64,000 bases of DNA from the NCBI GenBank assembly GCA_028868995.1, contig JAGWTH010000019.1, forward strand, positions 1-64,000, given 5' to 3'. This DNA is from Burkholderiales bacterium. GTDB taxonomy: Bacteria; Pseudomonadota; Gammaproteobacteria; Burkholderiales; Burkholderiaceae_C. Below are positions 28,122 to 37,765 of the stretch, in pieces. The notes under the pieces were generated by a model. That model searched no databases and was not told the origin of the DNA. It saw only the letters and a program-made list of their open reading frames with translations. Each line of letters starts with the position of its first letter. The first letter of the stretch is position 1. The position numbers and the translations under genes were made by a program.

Positions 28122-28607
28122 ATGGCCCCGCAGCTTCCGTCCGACCTGGTGGCCATGATGGCCAAGGGCGTGTCCGTGATCGTCGCCTCCCGCAACGCGC
28201 AGCTGCGCCCCAGCATCATGCGCGCCGTGGGCAGCCGGGTGGAGGCCGACGGCCGCGACGTCACCGTCTACCTGGCCCGGCGCCAGTCCCGCCAGCTGTT
28301 GCAGGACCTCGCCGCCACCGGGTGGATCGCCGTGGTGTTCAGTTCCCCATCGACGCACCGCAGCGTGCAGCTGAAGGCCTCGCGCGCCGAGATGCGCGGC
28401 GCCGGCGAGGCCGATGCGCCGGTGCTGGCGGCCTACCTGCAGTCCATGGAGCAGGAGATCCAGCAGGCGGGGTTCGGTCCGCGGACGACGCGCGCCATGC
28501 TCGCCCACCGGCTGGACGACCTGGTCGCCGTGCGCTTCACGCCGGAACAGGCCTTCGACCAGACGCCCGGGCCGCGCGCCGGGGCGGCCCTGGGAGGGGC
28601 GCGGTGA
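28122..28607 (+). CDS. PNPOx-like split-barrel protein
   Basis: A 161-residue protein whose N-terminal two-thirds fit the pyridoxamine 5'-phosphate oxidase-like (FMN-binding split barrel) fold: GVSVIVASRNAQLRPSIMRA, then VTVYLARRQSRQLLQDLA. The C-terminal third is helical. It overlaps the next gene by four bases (GTGA), and the next gene starts with a second domain of the same fold, which hints that the two barrels form a heterodimer (these barrels dimerise to bind flavin or heme). The function is unknown; heme, F420 and FMN ligands are all known in the superfamily. Confidence 0.72.
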   Translation: MAPQLPSDLVAMMAKGVSVIVASRNAQLRPSIMRAVGSRVEADGRDVTVYLARRQSRQLLQDLAATGWIAVVFSSPSTHRSVQLKASRAEMRGAGEADAPVLAAYLQSMEQEIQQAGFGPRTTRAMLAHRLDDLVAVRFTPEQAFDQTPGPRAGAALGGAR

Positions 28608-29953
28608 GCGCACCGGCGCTGCAGGACATCCGCGCCTGCTTCGAGGGGGCGATCCCCGGGGTGGTGGCGACCTGCAGCGCCGAGGGCGTGCCCAACGTCG
28701 CCTACATCTCCCAGGTGTTCTACGTCGACGAGCGCCACGTGGCGCTGTCCTTCCAGTTCTTCAACAAGACGCGGCAGAACATCCAGGCCAACCCGTACGC
28801 CACCACGCTGGTGCTCCATCCCGGCACCGCCCGCTTCTATCGCCTGCACCTGCGCTACGTGCGCACCGAGACCGAGGGGCCGCTGTTCGAGGGAATGCGA
28901 GCGCAGCTGGCAGGCATCGCCTCGCACACCGGCATGCAGGGCGTGTTCCGGCTGCTCGGCTCCGACGTGTACCAGGTCGAGGAGATCGAGGCCCTGGAAG
29001 GCGACCCGCTGCCGCCGCCGCCGCCGCGCACCCACCTGCTGGGCGCCGTGCGCCGGACCGGCGAGCGGCTGGCGCGCTGCACCGGGCTGGACGAGGCCCT
29101 CAACGTGCTGCTGGCCAGCCTGAACGAGCACCTGGGCATCCGGCACGCGATGGTGCTGATGCTGGACCCGGCGGCGCAGCGCCTCTACACCGTGGCCAGC
29201 TGCGGCTACCCCACCTCGGGCGTCGGCTCGGAGATCGGCGTGGGCCAGGGCGTGATCGGCATGGCCGCGCGCGAGCGCACGCCGGTGCGCATCGGCTACA
29301 TGACCACCGCCGCCCTGTACAGCCAGGCGATGCGCAGCAGCTTCGACGCCAACGTGCCCGACTTCGAGCCGGTCACCGAGATTCCCTATCCCGGCCTGGC
29401 GCAGCCGCAAAGCCAGCTCGCGGTGCCCATCGCGAGCAGCAGCCGCATGCTGGGCGTGCTGTTCGTCGAGAGCACGCAGGAGCTGCAATTCAGCTTCGAG
29501 GACGAGGATGCCCTGGTGGCGATCGCCGGCCACCTGGGCGCCGTGATCGATCTGACGCAGGCCGCCACCGAGTCCACGGACGGCACCGCCGCGCCCGCGG
29601 CCCCGGCGTCCGCCAGTGCGCCGGCGGCGGTGCCGCCGCTGGCCGTGCGCCACTTCCCGGCCAACGACAGCATCTTCTTCGGCGACAGCTACGTCATCAA
29701 GGGCGTGGCGGGCGCCATCCTGTGGAAGCTGCTGCGCGACCACCGGCAGCTGGGGCGCACCGAGTTCAGCAACCGCGAGCTGCGGCTGGACCCGGCGCTG
29801 AAGCTGCCCGACGTCACCGACAACCTCGAGGCCCGCCTGCTGCTGCTGCAGCGCCGGCTGGCCGAACAGGGCGCGGCGGTGCGCATGGAGAAGACCGGCC
29901 GCGGCCGCTTCCGGCTGGTGCTGCAGCGGCCGGTGGAGCTGATCGAGGTCTAG
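28604..29953 (+). CDS. PNPOx-like barrel + GAF domain + winged-helix-like tail
   Basis: A 449-residue protein with three parts. Residues 1-140 are a split-barrel flavin-type domain (GVVATCSAEGVPNVAYISQVFYV, HVALSFQFFNKTRQN). After a Pro-rich linker, residues about 165-325 are a GAF domain (EALNVLLASLNEHLGIRHAM, GVGQGVIGMAARERTPV, LAVPIASSSRMLGVLFVES). After an Ala/Pro linker, residues about 350-449 form a helical tail ending in FSNRELRLDP, NLEARLLLLQRRL and RGRFRLVL, reminiscent of winged-helix regions in adenylate-cyclase-associated regulators. GTG start with GGAGG upstream. No enzyme motif is seen; a redox or ligand sensor is plausible. Confidence 0.78.
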   Translation: MSAPALQDIRACFEGAIPGVVATCSAEGVPNVAYISQVFYVDERHVALSFQFFNKTRQNIQANPYATTLVLHPGTARFYRLHLRYVRTETEGPLFEGMRAQLAGIASHTGMQGVFRLLGSDVYQVEEIEALEGDPLPPPPPRTHLLGAVRRTGERLARCTGLDEALNVLLASLNEHLGIRHAMVLMLDPAAQRLYTVASCGYPTSGVGSEIGVGQGVIGMAARERTPVRIGYMTTAALYSQAMRSSFDANVPDFEPVTEIPYPGLAQPQSQLAVPIASSSRMLGVLFVESTQELQFSFEDEDALVAIAGHLGAVIDLTQAATESTDGTAAPAAPASASAPAAVPPLAVRHFPANDSIFFGDSYVIKGVAGAILWKLLRDHRQLGRTEFSNRELRLDPALKLPDVTDNLEARLLLLQRRLAEQGAAVRMEKTGRGRFRLVLQRPVELIEV

Positions 29954-29957
29954 GGCC

Positions 29958-30692
29958 TCAAATCGCCACCAGCCCCGGCACCGCCTCCATCCCGAGCGCC
30001 TGGGCCAGCTTGCCCCATTCGCCCGCCGACAGGTGCGGCCGCACCACCTGCAGCACGGCGGCGAAGGCCGGCGGCGGCGCCTTGGCGCGCAGGTCGGCCA
30101 GCACGGCGGCGCGCTCGGCCGGGCTCAGGAAGGGGATCATCCAGCGCATGACCCCCATCATTTCCGCGGGCGGGATGGAGCCGACCAGCTCGTCGTGCAG
30201 GGCCACCAGTTCGGCGTCGGTGTAGCGCGCCCACAGCACGGCGTTGTGCGCCGTCTCCTCGACGTGCATGTGCTGGAAGTTGCCCGCCACGAACAGCGCC
30301 AGCGCGCGGTACAGCGCCTGCGCCGCGACCGGGCGCTGCGCCGGGGCCGCCAGGCGCAGCGCGGCCACCAGGTCCGCCAGCTGCGCGATGTCACGCACGT
30401 GCTCCTCGTGCTCCTGGCCGACGCGGTCGCTGGCGCCGGGGGAGCGGGCCTCGATGGCCGCGTGCACGTGCTCGTTCTCGTGCGTCAGGTGCGCTCCGCA
30501 GAATTCGAGCAGCTGCTGCACGCGGGCGGTGGCCTGGGCGAGGTCGGCCTCGTCGAGGGCATCCATGCGGCCGACGGCCAGCAGCGTGTCGGCCATGAAG
30601 GCGCGCACGGCCTTGTGGATTCCGGAGTACAGGTCGAAGCGCCGTGCCTCGGCCGCGGCCACGTTCTGCAGTTCCTGGGATGTGATCTTCAT
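29958..30692 (-). CDS. Hemerythrin-like domain protein
   Basis: A 244-residue mostly helical protein. The spacing of likely metal ligands fits a hemerythrin-like four-helix bundle: His in YSGIHKAV, HLTHENEHVH, QEHEEHV and MHVEETAHN. Such domains hold a di-iron centre and bind O2 or NO, or sense iron and redox. The C-terminal 70 residues (MMGVMRWMIPFLSPAERAAV, about 180-244) form an additional helical region seen in related hypothetical proteins. It is convergent with the GAF protein (4 bases apart). The ATG at 30692 has AAAGAAG upstream. A three-fold direct repeat lies about 85 bases before it. Confidence 0.72.
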   Translation of the reverse strand: MKITSQELQNVAAAEARRFDLYSGIHKAVRAFMADTLLAVGRMDALDEADLAQATARVQQLLEFCGAHLTHENEHVHAAIEARSPGASDRVGQEHEEHVRDIAQLADLVAALRLAAPAQRPVAAQALYRALALFVAGNFQHMHVEETAHNAVLWARYTDAELVALHDELVGSIPPAEMMGVMRWMIPFLSPAERAAVLADLRAKAPPPAFAAVLQVVRPHLSAGEWGKLAQALGMEAVPGLVAI

Positions 30693-30774
30693 CGTCTTCT
30701 TTCGTCGGGGTGACGGCACCAGCGCCGTGGAAAGAAGCTTAGGAACGCGCGGCCAGGCACGTTCTGAAGAATCC

Positions 30775-30801
30775 CTTAAGCAAATCTTCAATAAACCTTA
30801 A
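30775..30801 (-). promoter_or_regulatory. Three direct repeats with 11-base period upstream of the hemerythrin-like gene
   Basis: On the plus strand CTTAA (30775), CTTCA (30786) and CTTAA (30797) are exactly 11 bases apart (CTTAA-N6-CTTCA-N6-CTTAA). The minus-strand reading is TTAAG-N6-TGAAG-N6-TTAAG. This geometry is that of OmpR-family response-regulator sites, and CTTAA-N6-CTTAA is the PmrA/QseB form. The last unit overlaps the stop codon of the GMC gene. No matching -10 is seen at the usual distance. Confidence 0.4.
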
Positions 30802-32456
30802 ACGGCTGCGGGCACGCCTGCGGCGTGGACGGCATCACGGGACGCCCGCGCCGACTGCCGGATCAGGTCGGCGGCCTTCTCCGCGATCATGATCGTCGGG
30901 GCGTTGGTGTTGCCGCCGATCAGGCCGGGCATGATGGACGCGTCCACCACGCGCAGGGCCTCGATGCCGTGCACCCGCAGCTGCGCGTCCACCACGTCCA
31001 GCGGCCCGCTGCCCATGCGGCAGGTGCCCACCGGGTGGTAGATGGTGTCGGCGTGGCCGCGGATGAAGGCCTCGATGGCGGCGTCGTCGCGCGCACCCGC
31101 CGAGGCCGGCAGCTCGCGGCCGCGCAGGGCGGCGAGCGCCGGCTGCTCCAGGATGCGCCGCAGGATCTTGAAGCCGAGCACCAGGCGGCGCAGGTCGTCG
31201 GGGTCGCCGAGGAAATTGGGGTCGATGCGCGGGGCGGCCAGCGGGTCCGCGCTGCGCAGCGTCACGCTGCCGCGGCTGCGGGGCCGCAGCACGCAGACGT
31301 GGGTGGAAAAGCCGTGGCCGAACACGGTCTTGCGGCCGTGGTCGACCAGCTTGCCCACCACGAAGTGCAGCTGGAGGTCCGGGATCGGCTCCTCGGGCGT
31401 GCTGCGGATGAAGCCGCCGGCTTCGGCGAAGTTGGTGGTCAGCATGCCCGTGCGGTGGCGGCGCCACTCGACGATGCCCCGCAGGGCGTTGGCCATGCCG
31501 GTGAACGACAGGCCGAACAGGTCGGTGAGGTGGGGAGCGTCCACCACCTGCACCACGTCGGGATGGTCCTGCAGGTGGCGGCCGACGCCCGGCAGGTCGT
31601 GCACCACCGGGACGCCCAGCTCTCGCAGGTGCTCGCCCGGGCCGATGCCCGAGAGCATGAGCAGCTGCGGCGACTGGAACGCGCCGGCGCTGAGGACCAC
31701 CTCGCGCCGGGCGCGCAGTTCCCGCAGCGTGCCGGCCTGGCGGAAGGCGACGCCGACCGCGCGCCGGCCCTCCAGCAGCACCCGCGTGGCGTGCGCCCCG
31801 GTGAGCACGTGCAGGTTGGGCCGCTGCCGGTGGGGAGTGAGGTAGGCCTTGGCGGCGCTGAAGCGCTCGCCGTTGCGGTGGGTCACCTGGTACAGGCCGA
31901 CGCCCTCCTGGTCGGGGCCGTTGAAGTCGCGGTTGTCCGGGTAGCCGGCCTGCTTCGCCGCCTCGACGAACACCGGGCTGAAGCGGTTGGGACTGCGCAG
32001 GTCCATCACGTTGAGCGGGCCGTCGCCGCCGTGCAGCGCATCGGCGCCGCGCTCGTTGTGCTCGCTCCTGCGGAAGTAGGGCAGCACGTCGTTCCAGCCC
32101 CAGCCTTCGTTGCCCTCCGCGGCCCAGGCGTCGTAGTCGGACGGGTGGCCGCGCGTGTAGATCATGGCGTTGACGGAGCTGGAGCCGCCCAGCACCTTGC
32201 CGCGCGGCTGGTAGCCGCGACGGCCGCCGAGGCCGGGCTGGGGCTCGGTCTGGAACGCCCAGTTGAACTGCATGGTCTTGGCCAGCACGGCCAGGCCGCC
32301 CGGGCAGTGGACCAGAACGCTGGAGTCCGGCGGGCCGGCCTCCAGCAGGGCGACCTGCACCTCCGGGTCCTCGCTCAGGCGGGCGGCCAGCGCGCAGCCG
32401 CCGGAGCCGCCGCCGACGATCAGGTAATCCACGGTGCTGGGAAGCTCGGCGCTCAT
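30798..32456 (-). CDS. GMC-family FAD oxidoreductase (alcohol/choline dehydrogenase type)
   Basis: A 552-residue flavoprotein. The FAD-binding start is YLIVGGGSGGCALAARLSE. GMC signature 1 (RGKVLGGSSSVNAMIYTRG) and signature 2 (GAFQSPQLLMLSGIGPGEHL) are both present. The active-site His lies in YHPVGTCRMG and the closing NTNAPTIMIAEKAADL is present. The family oxidises primary alcohols with electrons passed to quinones or O2. It most resembles membrane-linked alcohol dehydrogenases of the AlkJ/BetA branch. No betaine-aldehyde dehydrogenase or regulator is adjacent, so choline is not a safe substrate call. The start has GGAGA five bases upstream. Confidence 0.92.
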   Translation of the reverse strand: MSAELPSTVDYLIVGGGSGGCALAARLSEDPEVQVALLEAGPPDSSVLVHCPGGLAVLAKTMQFNWAFQTEPQPGLGGRRGYQPRGKVLGGSSSVNAMIYTRGHPSDYDAWAAEGNEGWGWNDVLPYFRRSEHNERGADALHGGDGPLNVMDLRSPNRFSPVFVEAAKQAGYPDNRDFNGPDQEGVGLYQVTHRNGERFSAAKAYLTPHRQRPNLHVLTGAHATRVLLEGRRAVGVAFRQAGTLRELRARREVVLSAGAFQSPQLLMLSGIGPGEHLRELGVPVVHDLPGVGRHLQDHPDVVQVVDAPHLTDLFGLSFTGMANALRGIVEWRRHRTGMLTTNFAEAGGFIRSTPEEPIPDLQLHFVVGKLVDHGRKTVFGHGFSTHVCVLRPRSRGSVTLRSADPLAAPRIDPNFLGDPDDLRRLVLGFKILRRILEQPALAALRGRELPASAGARDDAAIEAFIRGHADTIYHPVGTCRMGSGPLDVVDAQLRVHGIEALRVVDASIMPGLIGGNTNAPTIMIAEKAADLIRQSARASRDAVHAAGVPAAV

Positions 32457-32540
32457 TGCGGTCTCCTCTGGTCTCCTGGGGTCGCTCCAGTCTAGTCAAG
32501 GACTGGCCAGGAAAGGCGGGTCGCTGCTCTAATGCGTCTC

Positions 32541-33350
32541 ATGGAAAACGCCATGCCGCCCCCCGAGGGCACCATCACCACCGAGCGCCGCGGGCCGCTG
32601 CTGCTGGTCGGGATCAACCGGCCGGCCAAGCGCAACGGCTTCACGCCGCGCATGTTCCGCGAACTGGCGCAAGCGTACTCCCTGCTGGACGACGATGCCG
32701 AGCTGCGGGTGGGCGTGCTGTTCGCCCACGGCGACCATTTCACCGCCGGCCTGGACCTGCCGGCCATCGCGCCGGCCATGCGCCAGGGCGAGAAGCTGTG
32801 GCCCCAGGGCGCGGTGGAGCCGCTGAACCTGGGCAGCCCGGGCTACCGGCGCCGCACCAAGCCGATGGTGGTGGCCGTCCAGGGCATCACCTTCACCCTG
32901 GGCATCGAGCTGATGCTGGCCGCCGACATCGTCGTGGCGGCCGACGACTGCCGCTTCTCGCAGCTGGAGGTCCAGCGCGGCATCATGGCCACCGGCGGCG
33001 CCACCCTGCGGATGGCGGAGCGCGCGGGCCTGGGCAACGCCCTGCTGCACCTGCTGACCGGCGACGAGTTCGGCGCGGCCGAGGCGCTGCGCCTGAACTT
33101 CGTGCAGAAGGTGGTGCCGCGCGGGCAGGAGCTGCCGGAGGCGATCCGGATCGCGGAGACCATCGCGGCCCAGGCGCCGCAGGCGGTGGTGGCCACGCGC
33201 CTGAATGCGCTCAAGGCGGTGGAGCGCGGGCCGCTGGAGGCGATGGCCGAGTTCGTCGCGGTGCAGCAGCGCCTGGCGCGCACGGAGGACGCGGCCGAGG
33301 GCGTGCGCTCCTTCGTCGAAAAGCGCCCCGCCCGCTTCACGGGCCGTTAA
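32541..33350 (+). CDS. Crotonase / enoyl-CoA hydratase-family protein
   Basis: A 269-residue crotonase-fold protein. The first oxyanion-hole segment is GDHFTAGLDLPAIAP and the second KGITFTLGIELMLAADIVVA-like (VQGITFTLGIELMLAADI), with the first catalytic Glu present. The second segment VQRGIMATGGATLRMAERAG has Gly where hydratases have the second Glu, so a hydratase activity is doubtful; isomerase, hydrolase or lyase chemistry is possible. Starts at 32532, 32541 and 32553 are all in frame without a clear ribosome-binding site; 32541 (MENAMPPPEG) is chosen by likeness to relatives. A weak terminator follows. Confidence 0.85.
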   Translation: MENAMPPPEGTITTERRGPLLLVGINRPAKRNGFTPRMFRELAQAYSLLDDDAELRVGVLFAHGDHFTAGLDLPAIAPAMRQGEKLWPQGAVEPLNLGSPGYRRRTKPMVVAVQGITFTLGIELMLAADIVVAADDCRFSQLEVQRGIMATGGATLRMAERAGLGNALLHLLTGDEFGAAEALRLNFVQKVVPRGQELPEAIRIAETIAAQAPQAVVATRLNALKAVERGPLEAMAEFVAVQQRLARTEDAAEGVRSFVEKRPARFTGR

Positions 33351-33355
33351 GCCCT

Positions 33356-33373
33356 GCCCCGGTTCGGGGCTTT
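33356..33373 (+). terminator. Likely short terminator after the crotonase gene
   Basis: GCCCCG / CGGGGC with a three-base loop is followed by TTT and an AT-rich stretch. It sits between the crotonase stop and the ohrR operator and would insulate ohrR. Confidence 0.5.
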
Positions 33374-33377
33374 GGCA

Positions 33378-33399
33378 ATTCAATTGCACGCAATTGAAT
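33378..33399 (+). promoter_or_regulatory. OhrR operator
   Basis: A perfect 10-base inverted repeat, ATTCAATTGC-AC-GCAATTGAAT, lies 21 bases before the ohrR start. It contains the AATT half-sites typical of OhrR/MarR operators (TACAATT...AATTGTA). It overlaps the putative -35 of the ohrR promoter, as expected for autorepression released by organic peroxides. Confidence 0.85.
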
Positions 33400-33412
33400 G
33401 GCGAGCTACATT
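33384..33412 (+). promoter_or_regulatory. Putative ohrR promoter giving a leaderless transcript
   Basis: TTGCAC (33384-33389) and TACATT (33407-33412) are 17 bases apart. Transcription would begin within one or two bases of the ohrR ATG at 33420. There is no Shine-Dalgarno sequence upstream of that ATG, which agrees with a leaderless mRNA. Confidence 0.5.
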
Positions 33413-33419
33413 CACGGTC

Positions 33420-33869
33420 ATGCCCGCGCGCACCTTCTCCCCGGACGACGCCCTCAGGCTGGACAACCAGCTGTGCTTCGCCCTCTATTCGGCCTCGCTG
33501 GCGATGACCAAGCTCTACAAGCCCCTGCTCGACGAGCTGGGCCTGACCTATCCGCAATACCTGGTGATGCTGGTGCTGTGGGAATCCGACGGGCCCATGG
33601 TGTCCGAGCTGGGCCAGCGCCTGTCGCTCGACTCGGGCACGCTGACGCCGCTGCTCAAGCGCCTGGAAGCGGCCGGGCTGGTCAGCCGCCTGCGCGACGT
33701 CGCGGACGAGCGGCGCGTGCACATCCACCTCACCGCCGCCGGACGCAAGCTGAAGGCGCGCGCGGCCAAGGTCCCCGGCTGCGTGCTGGCGGCCAGCCAG
33801 TGCTCGCTGGCCGAAGTGCTCGAACTCACCCAACGGGTCCGCCAGCTGCGCGAGCGGCTGGCGGCCTGA
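33420..33869 (+). CDS. ohrR: Organic-peroxide-sensing MarR-family repressor
   Basis: A 149-residue winged-helix dimer. The reactive cysteine of OhrR is C19 ([12 protein letters not shown]), and two C-terminal cysteines, C121 and C128, suggest the 2-Cys type of Xanthomonas, in which peroxide oxidation makes an intersubunit disulfide. The DNA-binding segment is [20 protein letters not shown] with the wing at [14 protein letters not shown]. It sits 31 bases before ohr and just downstream of a perfect AATT palindrome, so autoregulation and control of ohr are expected. Confidence 0.93.
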   Translation: MPARTFSPDDALRLDNQLCFALYSASLAMTKLYKPLLDELGLTYPQYLVMLVLWESDGPMVSELGQRLSLDSGTLTPLLKRLEAAGLVSRLRDVADERRVHIHLTAAGRKLKARAAKVPGCVLAASQCSLAEVLELTQRVRQLRERLAA

Positions 33870-33900
33870 CCCTCCCCTCCCTCACACACAAGGAAAACCC

Positions 33901-34320
33901 ATGACCACGCCCCTCGACAAGGTTCTGTACACCGCCCGGACCCACGCCGTCGGCGGCCGCGAAGGCACCGGCCGCTCCGACGACGGCCGCATCGAAGTGA
34001 CGCTGTCCTCGCCCGGCGGTGCCGGCCGCGGCACCAATCCCGAGCAGCTGTTCGGCATCGGCTACTCCGCCTGCTTCCTGGGCGCGCTGAAGGCCGTGGC
34101 GCCCAAGCTGGGCGTGTCCGTGCCGGCCGACACCTCCATCGCCGCGGAGGTGGACCTGGGCCCGACCTCGCTGGGCTACGGCATCGCGGTGCGCATGACG
34201 ATCACCCTGCCGGGCCTGGAGCGCGCCCGGGCGGAGCAGCTGGTGGCCGAGGCCCACAAGGTCTGCCCCTACTCCAACGCCACCCGCGGCAACATCGACG
34301 TCGCCCTCACCGTCGGCTGA
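33901..34320 (+). CDS. ohr: Organic hydroperoxide resistance peroxidase
   Basis: A 139-residue OsmC-family thiol peroxidase that reduces organic hydroperoxides using lipoylated proteins. The two redox cysteines are C58 (GYSACFLGA) and C122 ([16 protein letters not shown]). The catalytic Arg/Glu region [13 protein letters not shown] and TNPEQLF is intact. AAGGA precedes the ATG. It directly follows its repressor ohrR, so it is transcribed with ohrR; no separate operator palindrome is seen in the 31-base gap. Confidence 0.95.
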   Translation: MTTPLDKVLYTARTHAVGGREGTGRSDDGRIEVTLSSPGGAGRGTNPEQLFGIGYSACFLGALKAVAPKLGVSVPADTSIAAEVDLGPTSLGYGIAVRMTITLPGLERARAEQLVAEAHKVCPYSNATRGNIDVALTVG

Positions 34321-34342
34321 GCGCCTGCGGCGACAATGCCGC

Positions 34343-35350
34343 ATGACCGCAGACGCCCGCCATCCCTACGAGACCCTCACGCCGGACGTCGTGCTCGACG
34401 CGCTGGCCTCCGTGGGCCTGTTCGGTGACGGGCGCCTGCTCGCGCTGAGCTCCTACGAGAACCGCGTCTACCAGGTCCACCTGGAGGACCCGTTCGAGGG
34501 CAGCGCCATCGTCGTGGCCAAGTTCTACCGGCCGGGCCGCTGGAGCGAGGCGCAGATCCTCGAGGAGCACGCCTTCGCCCAGGAACTGCAGGCCGCCGAG
34601 GTTCCGGTGGTCGCGCCGCTCGCCCCGGGCGGCCGCACGCTGCACCGGCATGCCGGCTTCGGCTTCAGCGTGTCGCCGCGGCGCGGCGGCCGGGCCCCGG
34701 AGCTGGACGACGCCGAGGTTCTGGAATGGATCGGGCGCTACCTCGCCCGGCTGCACACGGTGGGCGCACGTGCCCCGTTCGCCACCCGGCCGGCGCTGGA
34801 CCTCCATACGTTCGGCGAGGAGCCGCGCGAGTGGCTGCTGGCGCACGACGCGATCCCGCTGGACGTGCAGAAGGAGTGGGAGCGCGCCTGCGACCAGGCG
34901 CTGGCGCAGATCCGGGAAGCCCTCGCCCGCGCGCACGCGGCCGGCGTGCGCCCGCTGCGCCTGCATGGCGACTGCCACCCCGGCAACATCCTCTGGACGC
35001 CCGACGCCGGCCCGCATTTCGTGGACCTCGACGATGCGCGCACCGGCCCGGCCGTGCAGGACCTCTGGATGCTGCTGTCCGGGGAGCGCGCCCAGCGCCA
35101 GAGGCAGCTCGGCGCCTTGCTGGACGGCTACGAGCAGATGCGCGACTTCGATCGCGGCGAGCTCGCCCTGGTGGAGCCCCTGCGCACGCTGCGCCTCATC
35201 CACTACAGCGCCTGGCTGGCGCGCCGCTGGGACGACCCGGCCTTCCCGCTCGCGTTCCCGTGGTTCGGCAGCTCCGACTACTGGCGCGGGCAGGTGCAGA
35301 TGCTCGAGGAGCAGATGGAGGCGATGGAGGAGCCGGCGCTGGTGGCCTGA
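34343..35350 (+). CDS. srkA: Stress response Ser/Thr kinase SrkA (YihE/RdoA)
   Basis: A 335-residue small-molecule-kinase-fold protein that acts as a Ser/Thr kinase protecting cells from stress-induced death in enterics. The catalytic loop LHGDCHPGNILW and the Mg-binding FVDLDDARTGP are intact, and the N-terminal SSYENRVYQV and VAKFYRPGRWS hold the ATP-binding Lys. Its length matches the family (328-335). It follows ohr by 22 bases, a sensible stress neighbour. It ends facing htpG. Confidence 0.92.
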   Translation: MTADARHPYETLTPDVVLDALASVGLFGDGRLLALSSYENRVYQVHLEDPFEGSAIVVAKFYRPGRWSEAQILEEHAFAQELQAAEVPVVAPLAPGGRTLHRHAGFGFSVSPRRGGRAPELDDAEVLEWIGRYLARLHTVGARAPFATRPALDLHTFGEEPREWLLAHDAIPLDVQKEWERACDQALAQIREALARAHAAGVRPLRLHGDCHPGNILWTPDAGPHFVDLDDARTGPAVQDLWMLLSGERAQRQRQLGALLDGYEQMRDFDRGELALVEPLRTLRLIHYSAWLARRWDDPAFPLAFPWFGSSDYWRGQVQMLEEQMEAMEEPALVA

Positions 35351-35361
35351 CGTGCAGCGCC

Positions 35362-35376
35362 CTGCCCGAAGGGCAG
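35362..35376. terminator. Hairpin between convergent srkA and htpG
   Basis: CTGCCC-GAA-GGGCAG forms a six-pair stem with a three-base loop, 11 bases after the srkA stop. There is no T-run on the plus strand, so terminator strength is uncertain. Confidence 0.35.
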
Positions 35377-35428
35377 AAGTCTCCTCCTCGGGCGCGCGCC
35401 GCGCCTCATCCCGCAGTCCGTTGCCGGC

Positions 35429-37339
<1,911 letters not shown>

Positions 37340-37367
37340 GGCTTGTGGCTCGGATGCGGCGCTCCCG

Positions 37368-37396
37368 AACTAGGGATGCCCGCGGAGATTTTCAAG
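37368..37396 (-). promoter_or_regulatory. RpoH (sigma-32) type promoter of htpG
   Basis: On the minus strand CTTGAAA (37396-37390) is followed after 14 bases by CCCTAGTT (37375-37368), a six-of-eight fit to CCCCATNT. The start of transcription would lie about 20 bases before the htpG ATG. Heat-shock control of htpG is known in many proteobacteria. Confidence 0.65.
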
Positions 37397-37500
37397 GCGG
37401 CTGATGCTACTGCACCGCGGCGTGAATTTTTCGACGGTTCCACCGCTCGGCGGCGACGGGCGCGCATCGAAGATTGCAACGACTGGTTACAGTTTGTCGC

Positions 37501-37692
37501 ATGAGGACCGACCTGCCATTCCCGCCCTGGGCCGACCTGCTGCACCGCGCCGTGGACGACGCCTTCACGCTCACCGTGGCCGCGCAGGCGGATACCGGCT
37601 GGGGCGGCCTCGCCGCCGAGGCGGAACCGGCACTCACCCTGCACACCGAGGTGCCCGCCACCGAGCCGGTCGTGGTGACGATCACGCTCTGA
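37501..37692 (+). CDS. Small predicted protein, unknown
   Basis: A 63-residue open frame, MRTDLPFPPWADLLHRAVDD then an Ala/Glu/Thr-rich part. It has no signal peptide or known motif. A TACAGT -10-like element ends seven bases before the ATG and there is no Shine-Dalgarno sequence, so if real it would be leaderless. It is followed by a good terminator. The coding case rests only on codon use and position. Confidence 0.4.
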   Translation: MRTDLPFPPWADLLHRAVDDAFTLTVAAQADTGWGGLAAEAEPALTLHTEVPATEPVVVTITL

Positions 37693-37717
37693 TCCCCGGA
37701 CCCGGCCGGGAAACGAA

Positions 37718-37741
37718 AAAGGGCTGCTCGCGCAGCCCTTT
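37718..37741. terminator. Bidirectional terminator
   Basis: AAAGGGCTGC-TCGC-GCAGCCCTTT is a ten-pair stem. On the minus strand it is followed by TTCGTTT, ending the DUF4148-like gene. On the plus strand it follows the small frame at 37501. Confidence 0.85.
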
Positions 37742-37765
37742 GCTTCTTCAGGAGGCGTCCCGGGA

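Noticed and set aside
30798-32456. Choline dehydrogenase betA
   Set aside because: The GMC fold is clear, but there is no betB, betI or choline transporter nearby and the sequence is equally like alcohol dehydrogenases of the AlkJ branch.
32541-33350. A true enoyl-CoA hydratase
   Set aside because: The second catalytic Glu position is replaced in GIMATGGATLRM, so only the crotonase fold is claimed.
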